Positions 27,061 through 36,101 of a stretch of 64,000 nucleotides of DNA are shown here, in pieces. This stretch comes from Nannocystis exedens (GTDB lineage: Bacteria; Myxococcota_A; Polyangia; Nannocystales; Nannocystaceae). The DNA lies in the NCBI RefSeq assembly GCF_002343915.1, contig NZ_NETK01000001.1, positions 2,986,001 to 3,050,000 of the forward strand, written 5' to 3'. Under the pieces are notes generated by a model. That model searched no databases. It saw nothing but the letters and a program-made list of their open reading frames with translations, and had not been told where the DNA came from. Numbering within the stretch: the stretch's first letter is position 1; the number at the start of each line of letters is the position of its first letter. A program made the translations under genes and the position numbers.

Positions 27061-27879
27061 ATGACCTCTCCTGCCGCCTTTCACCAGCCGACCGCCTGGG
27101 ACAGCGTCGAGGCCGGCTACACCGATCTCTTCGCCCCCGTGCTCGCTCGCTACGCCCGGGCGGCCGTCGGGCTCGCGCGCCCGGACCGAGACGCGCGCGT
27201 GCTCGACGTCGCCGCGGGCCCCGGCACCCTCGCGTTTCTCGTAGCCGCGGAAGTCGGTCACGTCTCGGCCCTCGACTTCTCGCCGGTGATGATCGAGCGG
27301 CTCCGGGCCGAGGCGAAGGGGAGGGGGCTCGGCAACGTCGAGGCCGTGGTCGGCGACGGGCAGGCGCTGCCGTACGCGGACGCGGAGTTCGACGCCGCGT
27401 TCTCGATGTTCGGGCTGATCTTCTTCCCCGACCGCGCGCTCGGCCTGCGCGAGCTCCGGCGCGTCCTCCGGCCGGGAGGGCGAGCGGTAATCGGGTCCTG
27501 GGCCCCGCTCGATCCCGGGACGCCGCCGGTCGTCCTCTCCGAGTGCCTCCGCGCGGCGCTGGCCGGGCCGGGGGGCCCGCCGCTCGAGCTGCCGCTCGCC
27601 ACGCCGGAGGCGATGCACGACGCGCTCGCGGAGGCCGGTTTCGAGCGGATCGAGGTCTCGCGGGTCGCACACGAGTTCTTCGCCGCGGACGTCGACGCGT
27701 TCTGGGCCGTTCACGCGCGCGCCAACGTGCTGCTCGCGCCGCTCTTGAACGGCATGGCGGCCGACGCCCGCGAGCGCCTCGCGGTCCGCGTCGTCGGGGA
27801 TCTGCGCGACCGCCTGGGGGGCGGAGAGATCCGCTATCAGCAGACCGCGCTGCTCGGGCTCGGCGTGCGCGGCGCGTGA
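27061..27879 (+). CDS. Class I SAM-dependent methyltransferase
   Basis: 272-aa UbiE/BioC-like small-molecule methyltransferase. Motif I LDVAAGPGTLAF lies near residue 48, the acidic residue binding the SAM ribose is in VSALDFSPVM near 70, and DGQALPYADAEFDAAFSMFG near 98 and LRPGGRAVIGSW near 137 follow. AAGGAAC-like spacing upstream (GAAGGAA) supports the ATG. First gene of a three-gene operon with a lipoprotein and a hydrolase. The acceptor is unknown. Confidence 0.9.
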   Translation: MTSPAAFHQPTAWDSVEAGYTDLFAPVLARYARAAVGLARPDRDARVLDVAAGPGTLAFLVAAEVGHVSALDFSPVMIERLRAEAKGRGLGNVEAVVGDGQALPYADAEFDAAFSMFGLIFFPDRALGLRELRRVLRPGGRAVIGSWAPLDPGTPPVVLSECLRAALAGPGGPPLELPLATPEAMHDALAEAGFERIEVSRVAHEFFAADVDAFWAVHARANVLLAPLLNGMAADARERLAVRVVGDLRDRLGGGEIRYQQTALLGLGVRGA

Positions 27880-27891
27880 AGGAGCGACATC

Positions 27892-28893
27892 ATGCGTGAA
27901 GCATGCGTACCACCGTGGTGGTTGCCGTGGATCTTCGCGGGGTTCGCCGCGAGCTGCGGCGCCGATACCCATCCCGGGGAGACGGCCACCGCCGGCACCA
28001 CCGAGGCCGCGACGACGACCGGCGACATGTCGACGGACGCCGCGCCGACCGTCACCGGCGATGACGCGGGCGCGACCGACACCAGCGGCGACCTCCCCGA
28101 GCCGCCGATCGTCGCGTGCTCCGAGTGCTTCCCGCTCGAGCGGTTGCCGGACGAGCTGCGCGCCCAGGCCGAGGAGCTGCTGCTGCTCGCGCTCGACCGG
28201 GAGGCTCTCTACACCATCGCGGCCGACATCAAGCCGATGAGCTCGGGCTTCGCCGAGCTCAGCTATCCGGCGGCCGAGCCGGCGCCCCCCGAGCTGGACG
28301 CGCTGCGCACGATCGTGGCCGCGTTCACCTGCACCCCCGAGCTGACCGCGAGCGTCCAGGTGTTCCACGCGACCTTCGACGGCGTCGCCTACGCCGACGG
28401 CGTCGTCTTCCACGTCCCGCGCGTGCGGGAGACCGTCGAGCTCTTCGCCGATCTGTTCGCCGCCATCGGCGTGGCCGCGGACGCACCGCCGCTCGCCATC
28501 GTCGACGCCGTCGACGCCGATCCCACGACCCGGCGCTTCCGCGGCTACGGCCATTTGTTCGGCTACCCGGAACACGCCGTCGATTTCTTCGCCGAGGCCG
28601 CGGAGCACGAGGCCATGACCGGCGAATTCGTCGAGCGCGAATTCATCCACATCCCGACCTTCGAGTCCGCCGAGGGGCGCTTCGTCTACGCGGTGCCCGT
28701 CGGTCACCAGGACAACGACGACGACGTGGCCCTCCGCGCCCGGGCGGCCCCCGTGCTCGCGCGTTACTCCGAGCTGCGGGCCACCTTCATCGGCGACGAC
28801 AAGCCCGGCGTGCTCTCCCTCGTCCGCACCTGGTTCGACGACGGCTCCGGCCGATGCTCGCCGCGACACGCCCTGATGCAGGTCACTCGATGA
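27892..28893 (+). CDS. Secreted lipoprotein, unknown
   Basis: 333 aa with a short lipoprotein signal ending AASC near residue 22, then a Thr/Ala/Gly/Asp linker (about 25-70) typical of this genome. The folded part has one Cys pair (ACSECFPLERL) and mixed alpha/beta sequence (SVQVFHATFDGVAYADGVVF, VRETVELFADLFAAIG). The 12-base spacing after the methyltransferase and GAAGGAG before the ATG support co-translation, and its TGA overlaps the next ATG. No family recognised. Probably anchored at the cell surface. Confidence 0.8.
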   Translation: MREACVPPWWLPWIFAGFAASCGADTHPGETATAGTTEAATTTGDMSTDAAPTVTGDDAGATDTSGDLPEPPIVACSECFPLERLPDELRAQAEELLLLALDREALYTIAADIKPMSSGFAELSYPAAEPAPPELDALRTIVAAFTCTPELTASVQVFHATFDGVAYADGVVFHVPRVRETVELFADLFAAIGVAADAPPLAIVDAVDADPTTRRFRGYGHLFGYPEHAVDFFAEAAEHEAMTGEFVEREFIHIPTFESAEGRFVYAVPVGHQDNDDDVALRARAAPVLARYSELRATFIGDDKPGVLSLVRTWFDDGSGRCSPRHALMQVTR

Positions 28894-30719
28894 GCACCGG
28901 CGAGGCGACGCCGCCGCGGCGAAGGACGTGGGCGTGGCGAGGCATGGCAGCCGCGCTCGCGCAGCTCGTCGCCTGCGGGGCCGCGGACACGCCGGCGATC
29001 GAGCCGGACTCCCACCATCGCGCGCTCGAGCTTCCACCAGCGGCCGGCCCGCCGCCGCTCGCCTGCGCGGTGCCGTTCGCCTCGTACGACGCGTTCATCG
29101 ACTCGCTCGCGACCGAGCCCGCGGACCCGCTCGATGCGGCGCCGACGCGAGCGCAGCTCGAGGCCGCCTATCCCGAGCCGGCCTTCGTCGCCCTCCAAGC
29201 GGGGGATGGGCGGTGTCTGGCGTTCCCCGACGGAGGTCACGTGTTGCGCCCGCGCCCAGTTCCGGGCACGCGCTGGCCGGTGGTCGTATTTCTCCGCGAC
29301 GGCCTCGAGCAGCAAGACCGACTGCGCTTCGGCGACCTCGTCGAGCTCGCGGGCCTCGCCGAACGCGGGTACCTCGTGCTCGCCCCGGAGTACGGGTCTC
29401 CCGCGGCGAGCGACGAGCTCGGCGGCGCAGAGAACGAGCGCATCACGGCGTGGATCGAGCATTCGGCGCTGCAGCCCGACGCGGAGAGCGACGGCTGGCT
29501 CGTGTGGGGCGTCTCCCGCGGGGCGGTGAACGCGCTCCAGCTGGCGCGCGAGCGACGGGACGTCGCCGCCGTCGCCATCACGAGCGGGCTGTTCGACATG
29601 CAGGCGGTGCTCGCGGCACGCCCCGAGCTCGAGTCGACGCTCCGCGCCGGGATCCCGGACTTCGACGCCGATCGAGAGGCGGCGCTCCGCGCCCGAAGTC
29701 CGTTGCGATGGGCGAGCGAGCTCGCGGCCCCGACGCTGCTGATCCACGGCTCCGACGATCGCCGCCTGGACATCGCTCAGGCGCGACGCTTTGCGACGAT
29801 GCACGGCGAACTGCTGGAGCTCCGGGACGGTCACGCTCTGGGGTCGCATCGCACCGACGTGCTCGACGCGATCGACCGCTTCTTCCGCCGGCATCGGCTA
29901 CCGCCGGTGCCTCTCGACCATCTCTACGTCGTGCTCGACGCCGAGACGCACGCCGCGCTCCGCACCTCTCGCTTCCTGCTCGAGGAATTCGCGGCCGTCG
30001 ACGCAGGACTGCCACACTTCCGCCCGGTCGGTCCCGACGCCGACGTGCTCTACGTCCGCGGCGCCGAGACCTACCTCGAGCTGATGGGGCCGCAAAACCA
30101 CTTCGGCGAGCCCGTCGGGCAGATCGGGCTTGGTTTCGGGGTAGAAGTGCCGGGATCGCTGCCGCGGGTGTTCGCCTCGCTGCGAGCCGCCGGCTTGCGG
30201 CCCTTCTTCTCCAGCGACTACGTCGACTTCGCCGGGCCGGTGCCGATCCCGTGGAAGCAGACCACGGGCCCGCGCGCGCCGCTCGTCGACGGGCTCGCCG
30301 TGTGGGCCTCGGAGTACGCGCCAGGCTTCGCCCACTGGCTCGATCCCCGCAGCGCCGGCCCGCGAGCCATCGCCCGCAGCGACTTCTTGCGGCCACGGTC
30401 CCGCGGCGATCGCTTGCTCGCGGACATCATCGGCGTGCGCCTGGGCGTCGATCCCGCCGCGCGGCAGACGATCACCGACGGCCTGCTCGCGCTCGGCTAC
30501 GAGGCTCAGGGCGGGGGCGAGGTGCTGACGGAAGCGGGGCTCGAAATCTCGCTCCAGCCAGAGAACGGCCCGACCCGTCTGCTCACAGTCACGTTCCGTC
30601 TCACGCGCGCCGCGAGCTGCGACCTCGTCCTCGGCGTCGCGCACCTGCAATGCATGGGGGACCGCGCCGAGCTCCGCCTCGGACCGGCACAGCCCGCTCC
30701 GAGCCGAGCGGTGCCGTGA
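28890..30719 (+). CDS. Alpha/beta-hydrolase fused to a DUF5829-like domain
   Basis: 609-aa exported protein. The N-terminus RRRTWAWRGMAAALAQLVAC could be a Tat-type lipoprotein signal. Residues about 110-345 form a prolyl-oligopeptidase-like hydrolase with the nucleophile in VWGVSRGAVNA near 208, an acid in LLIHGSDDRRLD near 290 and a histidine in RDGHALGSH near 315. From about 350 (LDHLYVVLDAETHAALRTS) to the end the sequence resembles DUF5829, including AETYLELMGPQNHFGEPVGQ. The ATG overlaps the lipoprotein stop (ATGA). A two-domain surface enzyme of unknown substrate is inferred. Confidence 0.78.
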   Translation: MSTGEATPPRRRTWAWRGMAAALAQLVACGAADTPAIEPDSHHRALELPPAAGPPPLACAVPFASYDAFIDSLATEPADPLDAAPTRAQLEAAYPEPAFVALQAGDGRCLAFPDGGHVLRPRPVPGTRWPVVVFLRDGLEQQDRLRFGDLVELAGLAERGYLVLAPEYGSPAASDELGGAENERITAWIEHSALQPDAESDGWLVWGVSRGAVNALQLARERRDVAAVAITSGLFDMQAVLAARPELESTLRAGIPDFDADREAALRARSPLRWASELAAPTLLIHGSDDRRLDIAQARRFATMHGELLELRDGHALGSHRTDVLDAIDRFFRRHRLPPVPLDHLYVVLDAETHAALRTSRFLLEEFAAVDAGLPHFRPVGPDADVLYVRGAETYLELMGPQNHFGEPVGQIGLGFGVEVPGSLPRVFASLRAAGLRPFFSSDYVDFAGPVPIPWKQTTGPRAPLVDGLAVWASEYAPGFAHWLDPRSAGPRAIARSDFLRPRSRGDRLLADIIGVRLGVDPAARQTITDGLLALGYEAQGGGEVLTEAGLEISLQPENGPTRLLTVTFRLTRAASCDLVLGVAHLQCMGDRAELRLGPAQPAPSRAVP

Positions 30720-31090
30720 CGACCCATCGGCCTTGTCTCACTCGTCGGACCTTGAAACACAGATCACGACGTTCGATGCGGCGTCCGCTCGGGAGCGGGA
30801 GCGGCTTACACGGGGATGCAATGGAGTGGATCTTGCGGGTCGGTCATACAGCCGGGGTCGCAGTGGCACAGGTCTTCGTGTGGGTGGCCGTGCCCCCCCG
30901 CACTCGGTTTCGCCGCCGCTCTCCGAGGTCAGCACCGTCTCGAAGCTCCACGCCACGCTTCACTGGCCCGCTCTTGACTGTGCGGCCCATCGGGTAGCTG
31001 TCACTATCTCGCGGCAGCCCGGGCGAGGGGCCCGCGGCTCCGGCTCGTCGGCGTCGCGGGGCGGGGCGCCTCCGGACTGGTCCTCACGCG
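30720..31090. other. Mostly non-coding stretch with a gene remnant
   Basis: Between the hydrolase gene and the convergent small ORF. Apart from the Cys/His-rich remnant at 30806-30957 nothing supportable is seen. Confidence 0.5.
30806..30957 (-). pseudogene. C-terminal remnant of a Cys/His-rich protein
   Basis: On the minus strand WSFETVLTSESGGETECGG runs into a run of seven G. Dropping one G joins it to HGHPHEDLCHCDPGCMTDP and then QDPLHCIPV and a TAA at 30808-30806. This reads like the Cys-rich end of a secreted protein, but no start or upstream part is evident. Either a decayed gene or base-call errors. Confidence 0.35.
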
Positions 31091-31492
31091 TCAATCGCCG
31101 CGATGAATCATCATCATGTGGAAATCCTGAGGGACCGGGTCCGTCCATTCGTTGCAATGGTCGGCCATGTCGTGGAGGTCGCGGAAGCGGCCGGCGAGGT
31201 TGACGACCACGCGGTAGTCGCCGACGTCAGTGCGGGTCTTGTGCGTGACCGGCACCACCGGCCCGCCCTGGGACATTTCGACGCGCAGCGGGTCCCACGG
31301 GTCGTCGCAGTCGGTCGCCTGCCCGCATTCGCTGCCGTCGTGGGTCAGCGTCAGCGGGGCGAAGAAGTCCGGCTCGTCGTCGGGCAGCACGGCGAGCCCG
31401 TGCACCCCGGCGAGCAGCAACACCGGCTCCGGGTCGACCGTCGCGAGCGTGAACCACCACTCGCTCCGCGACGACGATCGACCCGCCGCCAT
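31091..31492 (-). CDS. Hypothetical protein, possibly 5'-truncated
   Basis: 133 codons of convincing protein sequence (FTLATVDPEPVLLLAGVHGL, RVEMSQGGPVVPVTHKTRTD, AGRFRDLHDMADHCNEWTDP) ending HMMMIHRGD. There is no signal peptide at the ATG used (31492), although the composition and Cys pair (ECGQATDC) look like a secreted domain, so the true N-terminus may lie upstream in another frame. No family recognised. Separate from the SDR gene, which is upstream on the same strand. Confidence 0.55.
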   Translation of the reverse strand: MAAGRSSSRSEWWFTLATVDPEPVLLLAGVHGLAVLPDDEPDFFAPLTLTHDGSECGQATDCDDPWDPLRVEMSQGGPVVPVTHKTRTDVGDYRVVVNLAGRFRDLHDMADHCNEWTDPVPQDFHMMMIHRGD

Positions 31493-31583
31493 CGCCGGCG
31501 GGCTGGACGGGTCGCCGGGCCATGCGTGACGGCGGCGCGACGCACCCGTCGCGGACGACGGTCACGCGTCGCGGCTGGGCCGC

Positions 31584-32414
31584 TCAGATGTGCTTGCGCG
31601 CCACCGCCACCATCAGCCGCTGATACAGCGAGGGCAGCAGCCGTGCCATCGCATCGATGAAGTGCGCGTCGGGGCCGACGAGCACGCGGCGCTTGTTCTT
31701 CTCGACCCCGCGGAGGATCGTCTCGGCCGCCGACTCGGCGGTGGTGATGAAGTTCTTCTCGAACTTGAGGTTGGCGTTCGCCGGGTCGGCGCCGAGCGAG
31801 GCGATGCTGGGGTCGACCCGGCCGGCGCGGGCGATGTTGGTCTTGATCCCGCCGGGGTGCACGCTGGTGGCCGAGACGCCGCAGCGGAGGATGTCGAGCT
31901 CCTGGCGCAGCGACTCGGTGAAGCCGCGGACCGCGAACTTGGCGGCGTTGTAGGCCGACTGCGACGGCACGCCGATGAGGCCGAACACCGACGACGTGTT
32001 GACCACGTGGCCCTCGCCGGCCGCCTTGAGGTGGGGCAGGAACGCGCGGGTGCCGTGGACCACGCCCCAGAAGTTGATGTTCATCAGCCACTCGAAGTCT
32101 TCCAGGCGCATGCCCTCGACCGTGGCCCCGAGCCCGACGCCGGCGTTGTTGAAGATCAGGTTGGCCTTGCCGTGCTCGCGCACCACCTGATCGGCCCACG
32201 CGTAGATCGCCTCGCGGTCGGCCACGTCGACGCGCTGGGTCGTCACCTTGACGCGAGCGTCTCGCAGCAGCGCCGCGGTCTCGCCCAGGCCGACCTCGTT
32301 GACGTCGGACAGCGCCAGGTGGCAGCCGCGGCGCGCCAGCGCCAGCGCCAGCGTGCGGCCCATGCCCGAGCCCGCGCCCGTGATCGCCGCGACCTTGTCG
32401 GTGAAGCTCTTCAT
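31584..32414 (-). CDS. Short-chain dehydrogenase/reductase
   Basis: 276-aa classical SDR. The Rossmann motif TGAGSGMGRT lies near residue 12, NNAGVG near 89, the catalytic Ser is in NTSSVFG near 141 and the YNAAK pair near 154. Residues DVNEVGLGE after the second strand favour NAD, but the coenzyme is uncertain. The substrate is unknown; related enzymes act on lipids or alcohols. The start is ATG 32414; the longer open frame upstream reads as non-protein. Confidence 0.9.
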   Translation of the reverse strand: MKSFTDKVAAITGAGSGMGRTLALALARRGCHLALSDVNEVGLGETAALLRDARVKVTTQRVDVADREAIYAWADQVVREHGKANLIFNNAGVGLGATVEGMRLEDFEWLMNINFWGVVHGTRAFLPHLKAAGEGHVVNTSSVFGLIGVPSQSAYNAAKFAVRGFTESLRQELDILRCGVSATSVHPGGIKTNIARAGRVDPSIASLGADPANANLKFEKNFITTAESAAETILRGVEKNKRRVLVGPDAHFIDAMARLLPSLYQRLMVAVARKHI

Positions 32415-32505
32415 GCCCGGTCCATAGCAGCTTTGCCGCCGCCGGCCTAGGGTCGCAGCGCCCCGACCGCGCGGCTCATTCAGGCTTGGGAAACACCTCC
32501 TGAAT

Positions 32506-33139
32506 TCATCCACACGTGCCGCCGTGCTGGCACGGCGCGCACGCGCCCGGATCCTGCGCCGGGCAGCCGCCGCCGGCCCCCCCGCCGTCCCTCGGCGGCG
32601 TCAGCGTCGGCGCCCCGCTCTCGATCACCTCGACGAAGTCCCACAGCACGCCCTGCGCGTCGCGGGTATGATAATAGGACTGCACGCGGTCGCCGTAGTG
32701 CAGCCAGTGCTTGGTCGTGCTGTTCTGCGCCCAGTACAGGTAGGCGCCGAACGGGTACACCAGGAAGAAGTCGGGGTCGTCGCCGTTGGCGAAGCAGGTG
32801 ATCGACGGGTGCGGCACGTCCTTGCCGCACGGATGGGTCCCCGCCGGGCAGCTGACGATCTTGCGGTGCGCCGTCGGGGTCAAGGCGCCGCCGCTCATGG
32901 CCCCGCACTCGACCCGGCCGCAGTCGTCGGCGCCCTCGCGGCACGGGTTGGCCGCCCCGCAGGTGATGTTGTGCCGGCGCACGCGGTCGGCTGGCCGCAC
33001 GCCGCGCTGGCCTCGTAGTCGAGCCCCGCCGGCCCGCGCGCGCATGGGTGCGCCGGGTCGAAGCCGCCGAACACCATCACCGCCGGGTCGTATCGACGCA
33101 GCCGGCGAGGACGGCCGCGAACGCCATGAAGCCCATCAT
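32506..33139 (-). pseudogene. Cys-rich lipoprotein broken by two frameshifts
   Basis: ATG 33139 opens MMGFMAFAAVLAGC, a perfect lipoprotein signal, but the frame stops after six more codons. A second frame continues with AVMVFGGFDPAHPCARGPAG and SAACGQP. A third frame, from about 33020, carries ITCGAANPCREGADDCGRVE, then VSCPAGTHPCGKDVPHPSIT and YPFGAYLYWAQNSTTKHWLH to the stop at 32506. With indels near 33070 and 33020 this would be a lipoprotein of about 210 aa with at least 12 Cys. Degeneration or assembly error cannot be told apart. Confidence 0.6.
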
Positions 33140-33212
33140 TCCGTGACAGTGCACCTCTCGCGTATGCCAGGCTTCGCGCCGGCTGCCAACCGCGCGAATG
33201 CAGCCTCCGCGC

Positions 33213-35954
33213 TCACAGCGAGCTCAGCGATTCGCAGCTCGCGGTCGACTCGCCGATGCAGACCGCGAACAGGCTGCCCGGCCCCAGCAACCGGGTCATC
33301 AGCTCGGCGATCGCGTCGGCCTTGGCCTCCACCACCTCGCGCGCCTCACCGCGGTCATGGTCGAGCGGCAGGCCGTGCGCGACGGTGTAGATCAGGCGCT
33401 CGGCGAGCGCGGCGCTGTCGGAGCCCCCGGCCAGGATGCGCGCGGCGACCGGCCGCTGCGCCGCCGCCAGCCCGGCCGCCACCCCCTCGGGCGTGCGCAG
33501 GCGCGAGAGCGTCTGCCGCAGTTCGGCGATTCCCGCGTCGAGGTGCGCCGCGTCGATTTCGCCGCCGATCAGCACCACCTCGGCGTCGCACAGCGCCTCG
33601 CGGGTGACGCTGAAGCCGTAGGTGACCCCGAGCCGCTGACGCACGCCGTCGACCGCGTCTTCGAGCAGCTGCCGCACCAGCGACACGGTCCCGGGCTCGC
33701 CGCGCAGCTCGCTCGGCACCACGAACCCGAGCAGCACCCCGATCTGCGCATTCGTCGTCGGCAGCTCCATGTGCAGGACCTTCGTCGCCACGTTCGGAGC
33801 CGGCCGACGCGGGCGCGCCAGCGCGGGTGCGCTCTGGCCCCACGGGGCTTGCCGGCCGCCGAACGCCGCCTTCACGTGGGCCCGCGCGACCGCCTCGTCG
33901 AACCCGCCGGTGACGATCAGCGCGGCCCGCCCGGCGCGGAAGTGCCGCTCGCGGAAGGCGGCGATCGCCGCGTCGCTGAAGTCGTCGGGCTCGCCGGCCA
34001 GGAGCATCGGCTCGACGCAGTGATCGAGGGCCCCTCGCGCGAGTTTCCGCCGCATCGACTCGGCGACGCGCTGTTGGTCCATCTCGCGGTACATCCTGCC
34101 GACGATCGCCGCGCGATCGGTGAAGTCGTAGCCCCCGGCGATCACCCACGCCGCCAGCCCGCGCAGCACACGATCGGTCTCGCTCGCCAGCCCGCCCGCC
34201 TTGAAGATGGTCTGGTCGAGGTTGAAGAGCACGTCCTTCTCGGCCCCGCCGGCCGTCATCTTCGCCGCCTCCTTGGCGTGCGGGCCCTTCTTCGGCGGAG
34301 TCAGCATCGCCGCCGCCACCGCGGGCAGCAGCGGGTGATCGGGGGCATCGATGGCCCCGGCCTGGATCACCAGGCGCACATCGACCAGCGGGCTCGACGA
34401 CGGCGCGAGCACCACCGTCAGGCCATTGTCCAGAGTGTAGCGGCTGCTGCGGTTCGTCGCGGGGATCTCGCGGAGCAACCTGGCCGCGACGTCGGGCCGG
34501 GCGGTGACGGGGTGGGCGTCGTCGGTCAGCGGCGCCACCGCGGTGACCCCCGTCCCCGCCCGCGTCGACGACGGCTCGAGCTCGAACACCTGCATGCGCT
34601 GCGGGGCCAGCACCTGCGTCGCCACCCGCGTCAGCGCGGCCGGCGTGAGCGCGTCGATCGCCCGCAGGTCGGTCGCCAGCGTCCCGTGCCGCGACCCGTC
34701 CGCGGCCTCGACCAGGCGCTCGGCTCGCGCGTCGAGGCGTTCGTACCGCGTCGCCGCCGCGATCCGCAGCCGGCGCCGCAGCGCCTCGACCTTCTGCTTG
34801 TCGGCCGCATCGCCTCGCACGTCGGCGACCGCGTGCGCCAGGGTCTCCTCGGCGAACGCCCGCACCTCGGCCTGCACCCCGGTGGCGATGAAGACCACCG
34901 CGGGCGCAGCGCGGCCGCCGAGGCGATGCACCTCGAGGCCCGAGATCCGCCCTTGCGCGCCGACCTGATCGCGGACCTCGCGTTCGACCGCTTCTGCGAG
35001 GATCGCGGCGAGCCGTCCGTCCTCGCTGTCCGCCGGCGGGAGGTGCAGCACCAGCGCGCTGCCCCACCCGCCGGGCAGCCCCGCCAGCGTCTTGCGCCCG
35101 CCGGCGGGGGTCACCGGCGGCACCGCGACCTCCGGCAGCGTCGCTCGCGGCGCGAGCGGCTTCAGCGTCGCCTCGGCGGCCGCCAGCGCGCCCGCCTCGG
35201 TCACGCCGCCGGTGATCACGATCGACGTGTTGCCCGGCGTGAAGCGGCCCCGCAAATAATCACACACGTCCTTCGCCGTCAGCGCCGACACCGTCTCCGG
35301 CGTGCCGCCGAGCACGTGACCATACGGGTGGTCCGGCGAATAGATGCTGGCGAGCAATTCATCGTACGCGCCGACCGACCCGCGCATGCGCGACTCGAGC
35401 TCGCTCAGCACGACGTTGCGCTCGCGCGTGAACACCTCGGGGCGGACCTCGCACGACCCGTCCAGCGCCGACGCGAACAGCCCCAGCACCGTCGGCAGGT
35501 GCGCGGCCACGGTCGTCGCCATGAAGTCGACCGAGTCGGCGCCGGTCGTCCCGTCGTACGCCAGCGCCTCCTCCCCCAGCGCCGCCAGCATCGTCCGCCC
35601 GTCGGCCAGCGTCCGCACGAACGCCACGTGCTCGCTGAAGTGCGCCAGCCCGGCCTGCGCCCGCGTCTCGTTGCGGCCCCCCGCGCGCACCCGCATGTGG
35701 ACCCGCACCAGCTCGGCGGACGGATCGGGCGCCACGTACAGCCGCAGGCCGTTGGCGAAGCTCTGCCACGAGCCCTCCGGCCCTCGCGCCGCCCGCGGCA
35801 ACCGGGCGCTCCCGCAGCCGACCAGGACGAGCGCCAACAGGACGAGCCACCCACGCAGCGCCCGCGAAGACCCCGAGGCGCGCCCCGCCGAATGCACATA
35901 CCCGGGCCCGCGCGCGACCCCGCGGGAGGCCACCCGACCTCGGCGCATCGCCAT
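33213..35954 (-). CDS. M16-family zinc metallopeptidase, lipoprotein
   Basis: About 913 aa, with two tandem M16 halves as in pitrilysin- or PqqL-like proteins. A lipobox (LLALVLVGC) follows an unusually long basic N-terminus from ATG 35954. The first half has the inverted zinc motif as HFSEHVAF near residue 105 (HxxEH kept, the usual Leu replaced by Ser) and the distal Glu in RNVVLSELESR near 180. The second half starts near TLDNGLTVVLAPSSSPLVDV and lacks the motif, as expected. Probably periplasmic or surface-bound. It lies 3' of the M28 gene on the same strand. Confidence 0.88.
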   Translation of the reverse strand: MAMRRGRVASRGVARGPGYVHSAGRASGSSRALRGWLVLLALVLVGCGSARLPRAARGPEGSWQSFANGLRLYVAPDPSAELVRVHMRVRAGGRNETRAQAGLAHFSEHVAFVRTLADGRTMLAALGEEALAYDGTTGADSVDFMATTVAAHLPTVLGLFASALDGSCEVRPEVFTRERNVVLSELESRMRGSVGAYDELLASIYSPDHPYGHVLGGTPETVSALTAKDVCDYLRGRFTPGNTSIVITGGVTEAGALAAAEATLKPLAPRATLPEVAVPPVTPAGGRKTLAGLPGGWGSALVLHLPPADSEDGRLAAILAEAVEREVRDQVGAQGRISGLEVHRLGGRAAPAVVFIATGVQAEVRAFAEETLAHAVADVRGDAADKQKVEALRRRLRIAAATRYERLDARAERLVEAADGSRHGTLATDLRAIDALTPAALTRVATQVLAPQRMQVFELEPSSTRAGTGVTAVAPLTDDAHPVTARPDVAARLLREIPATNRSSRYTLDNGLTVVLAPSSSPLVDVRLVIQAGAIDAPDHPLLPAVAAAMLTPPKKGPHAKEAAKMTAGGAEKDVLFNLDQTIFKAGGLASETDRVLRGLAAWVIAGGYDFTDRAAIVGRMYREMDQQRVAESMRRKLARGALDHCVEPMLLAGEPDDFSDAAIAAFRERHFRAGRAALIVTGGFDEAVARAHVKAAFGGRQAPWGQSAPALARPRRPAPNVATKVLHMELPTTNAQIGVLLGFVVPSELRGEPGTVSLVRQLLEDAVDGVRQRLGVTYGFSVTREALCDAEVVLIGGEIDAAHLDAGIAELRQTLSRLRTPEGVAAGLAAAQRPVAARILAGGSDSAALAERLIYTVAHGLPLDHDRGEAREVVEAKADAIAELMTRLLGPGSLFAVCIGESTASCESLSSL

Positions 35955-36101
35955 CGACACCGCGCAGCCCGGATCGGCCTCGAGAATTTCGTTCGACACG
36001 CTCTCGTCGGCGGCAATCAAAGCCTCGCCTGCGTACCACAGCCGTCGCCGCGGGACATCCCGCAATTGCGAGGCAGCGAATCTGCCTCCAGGGCCCCGGG
36101 A

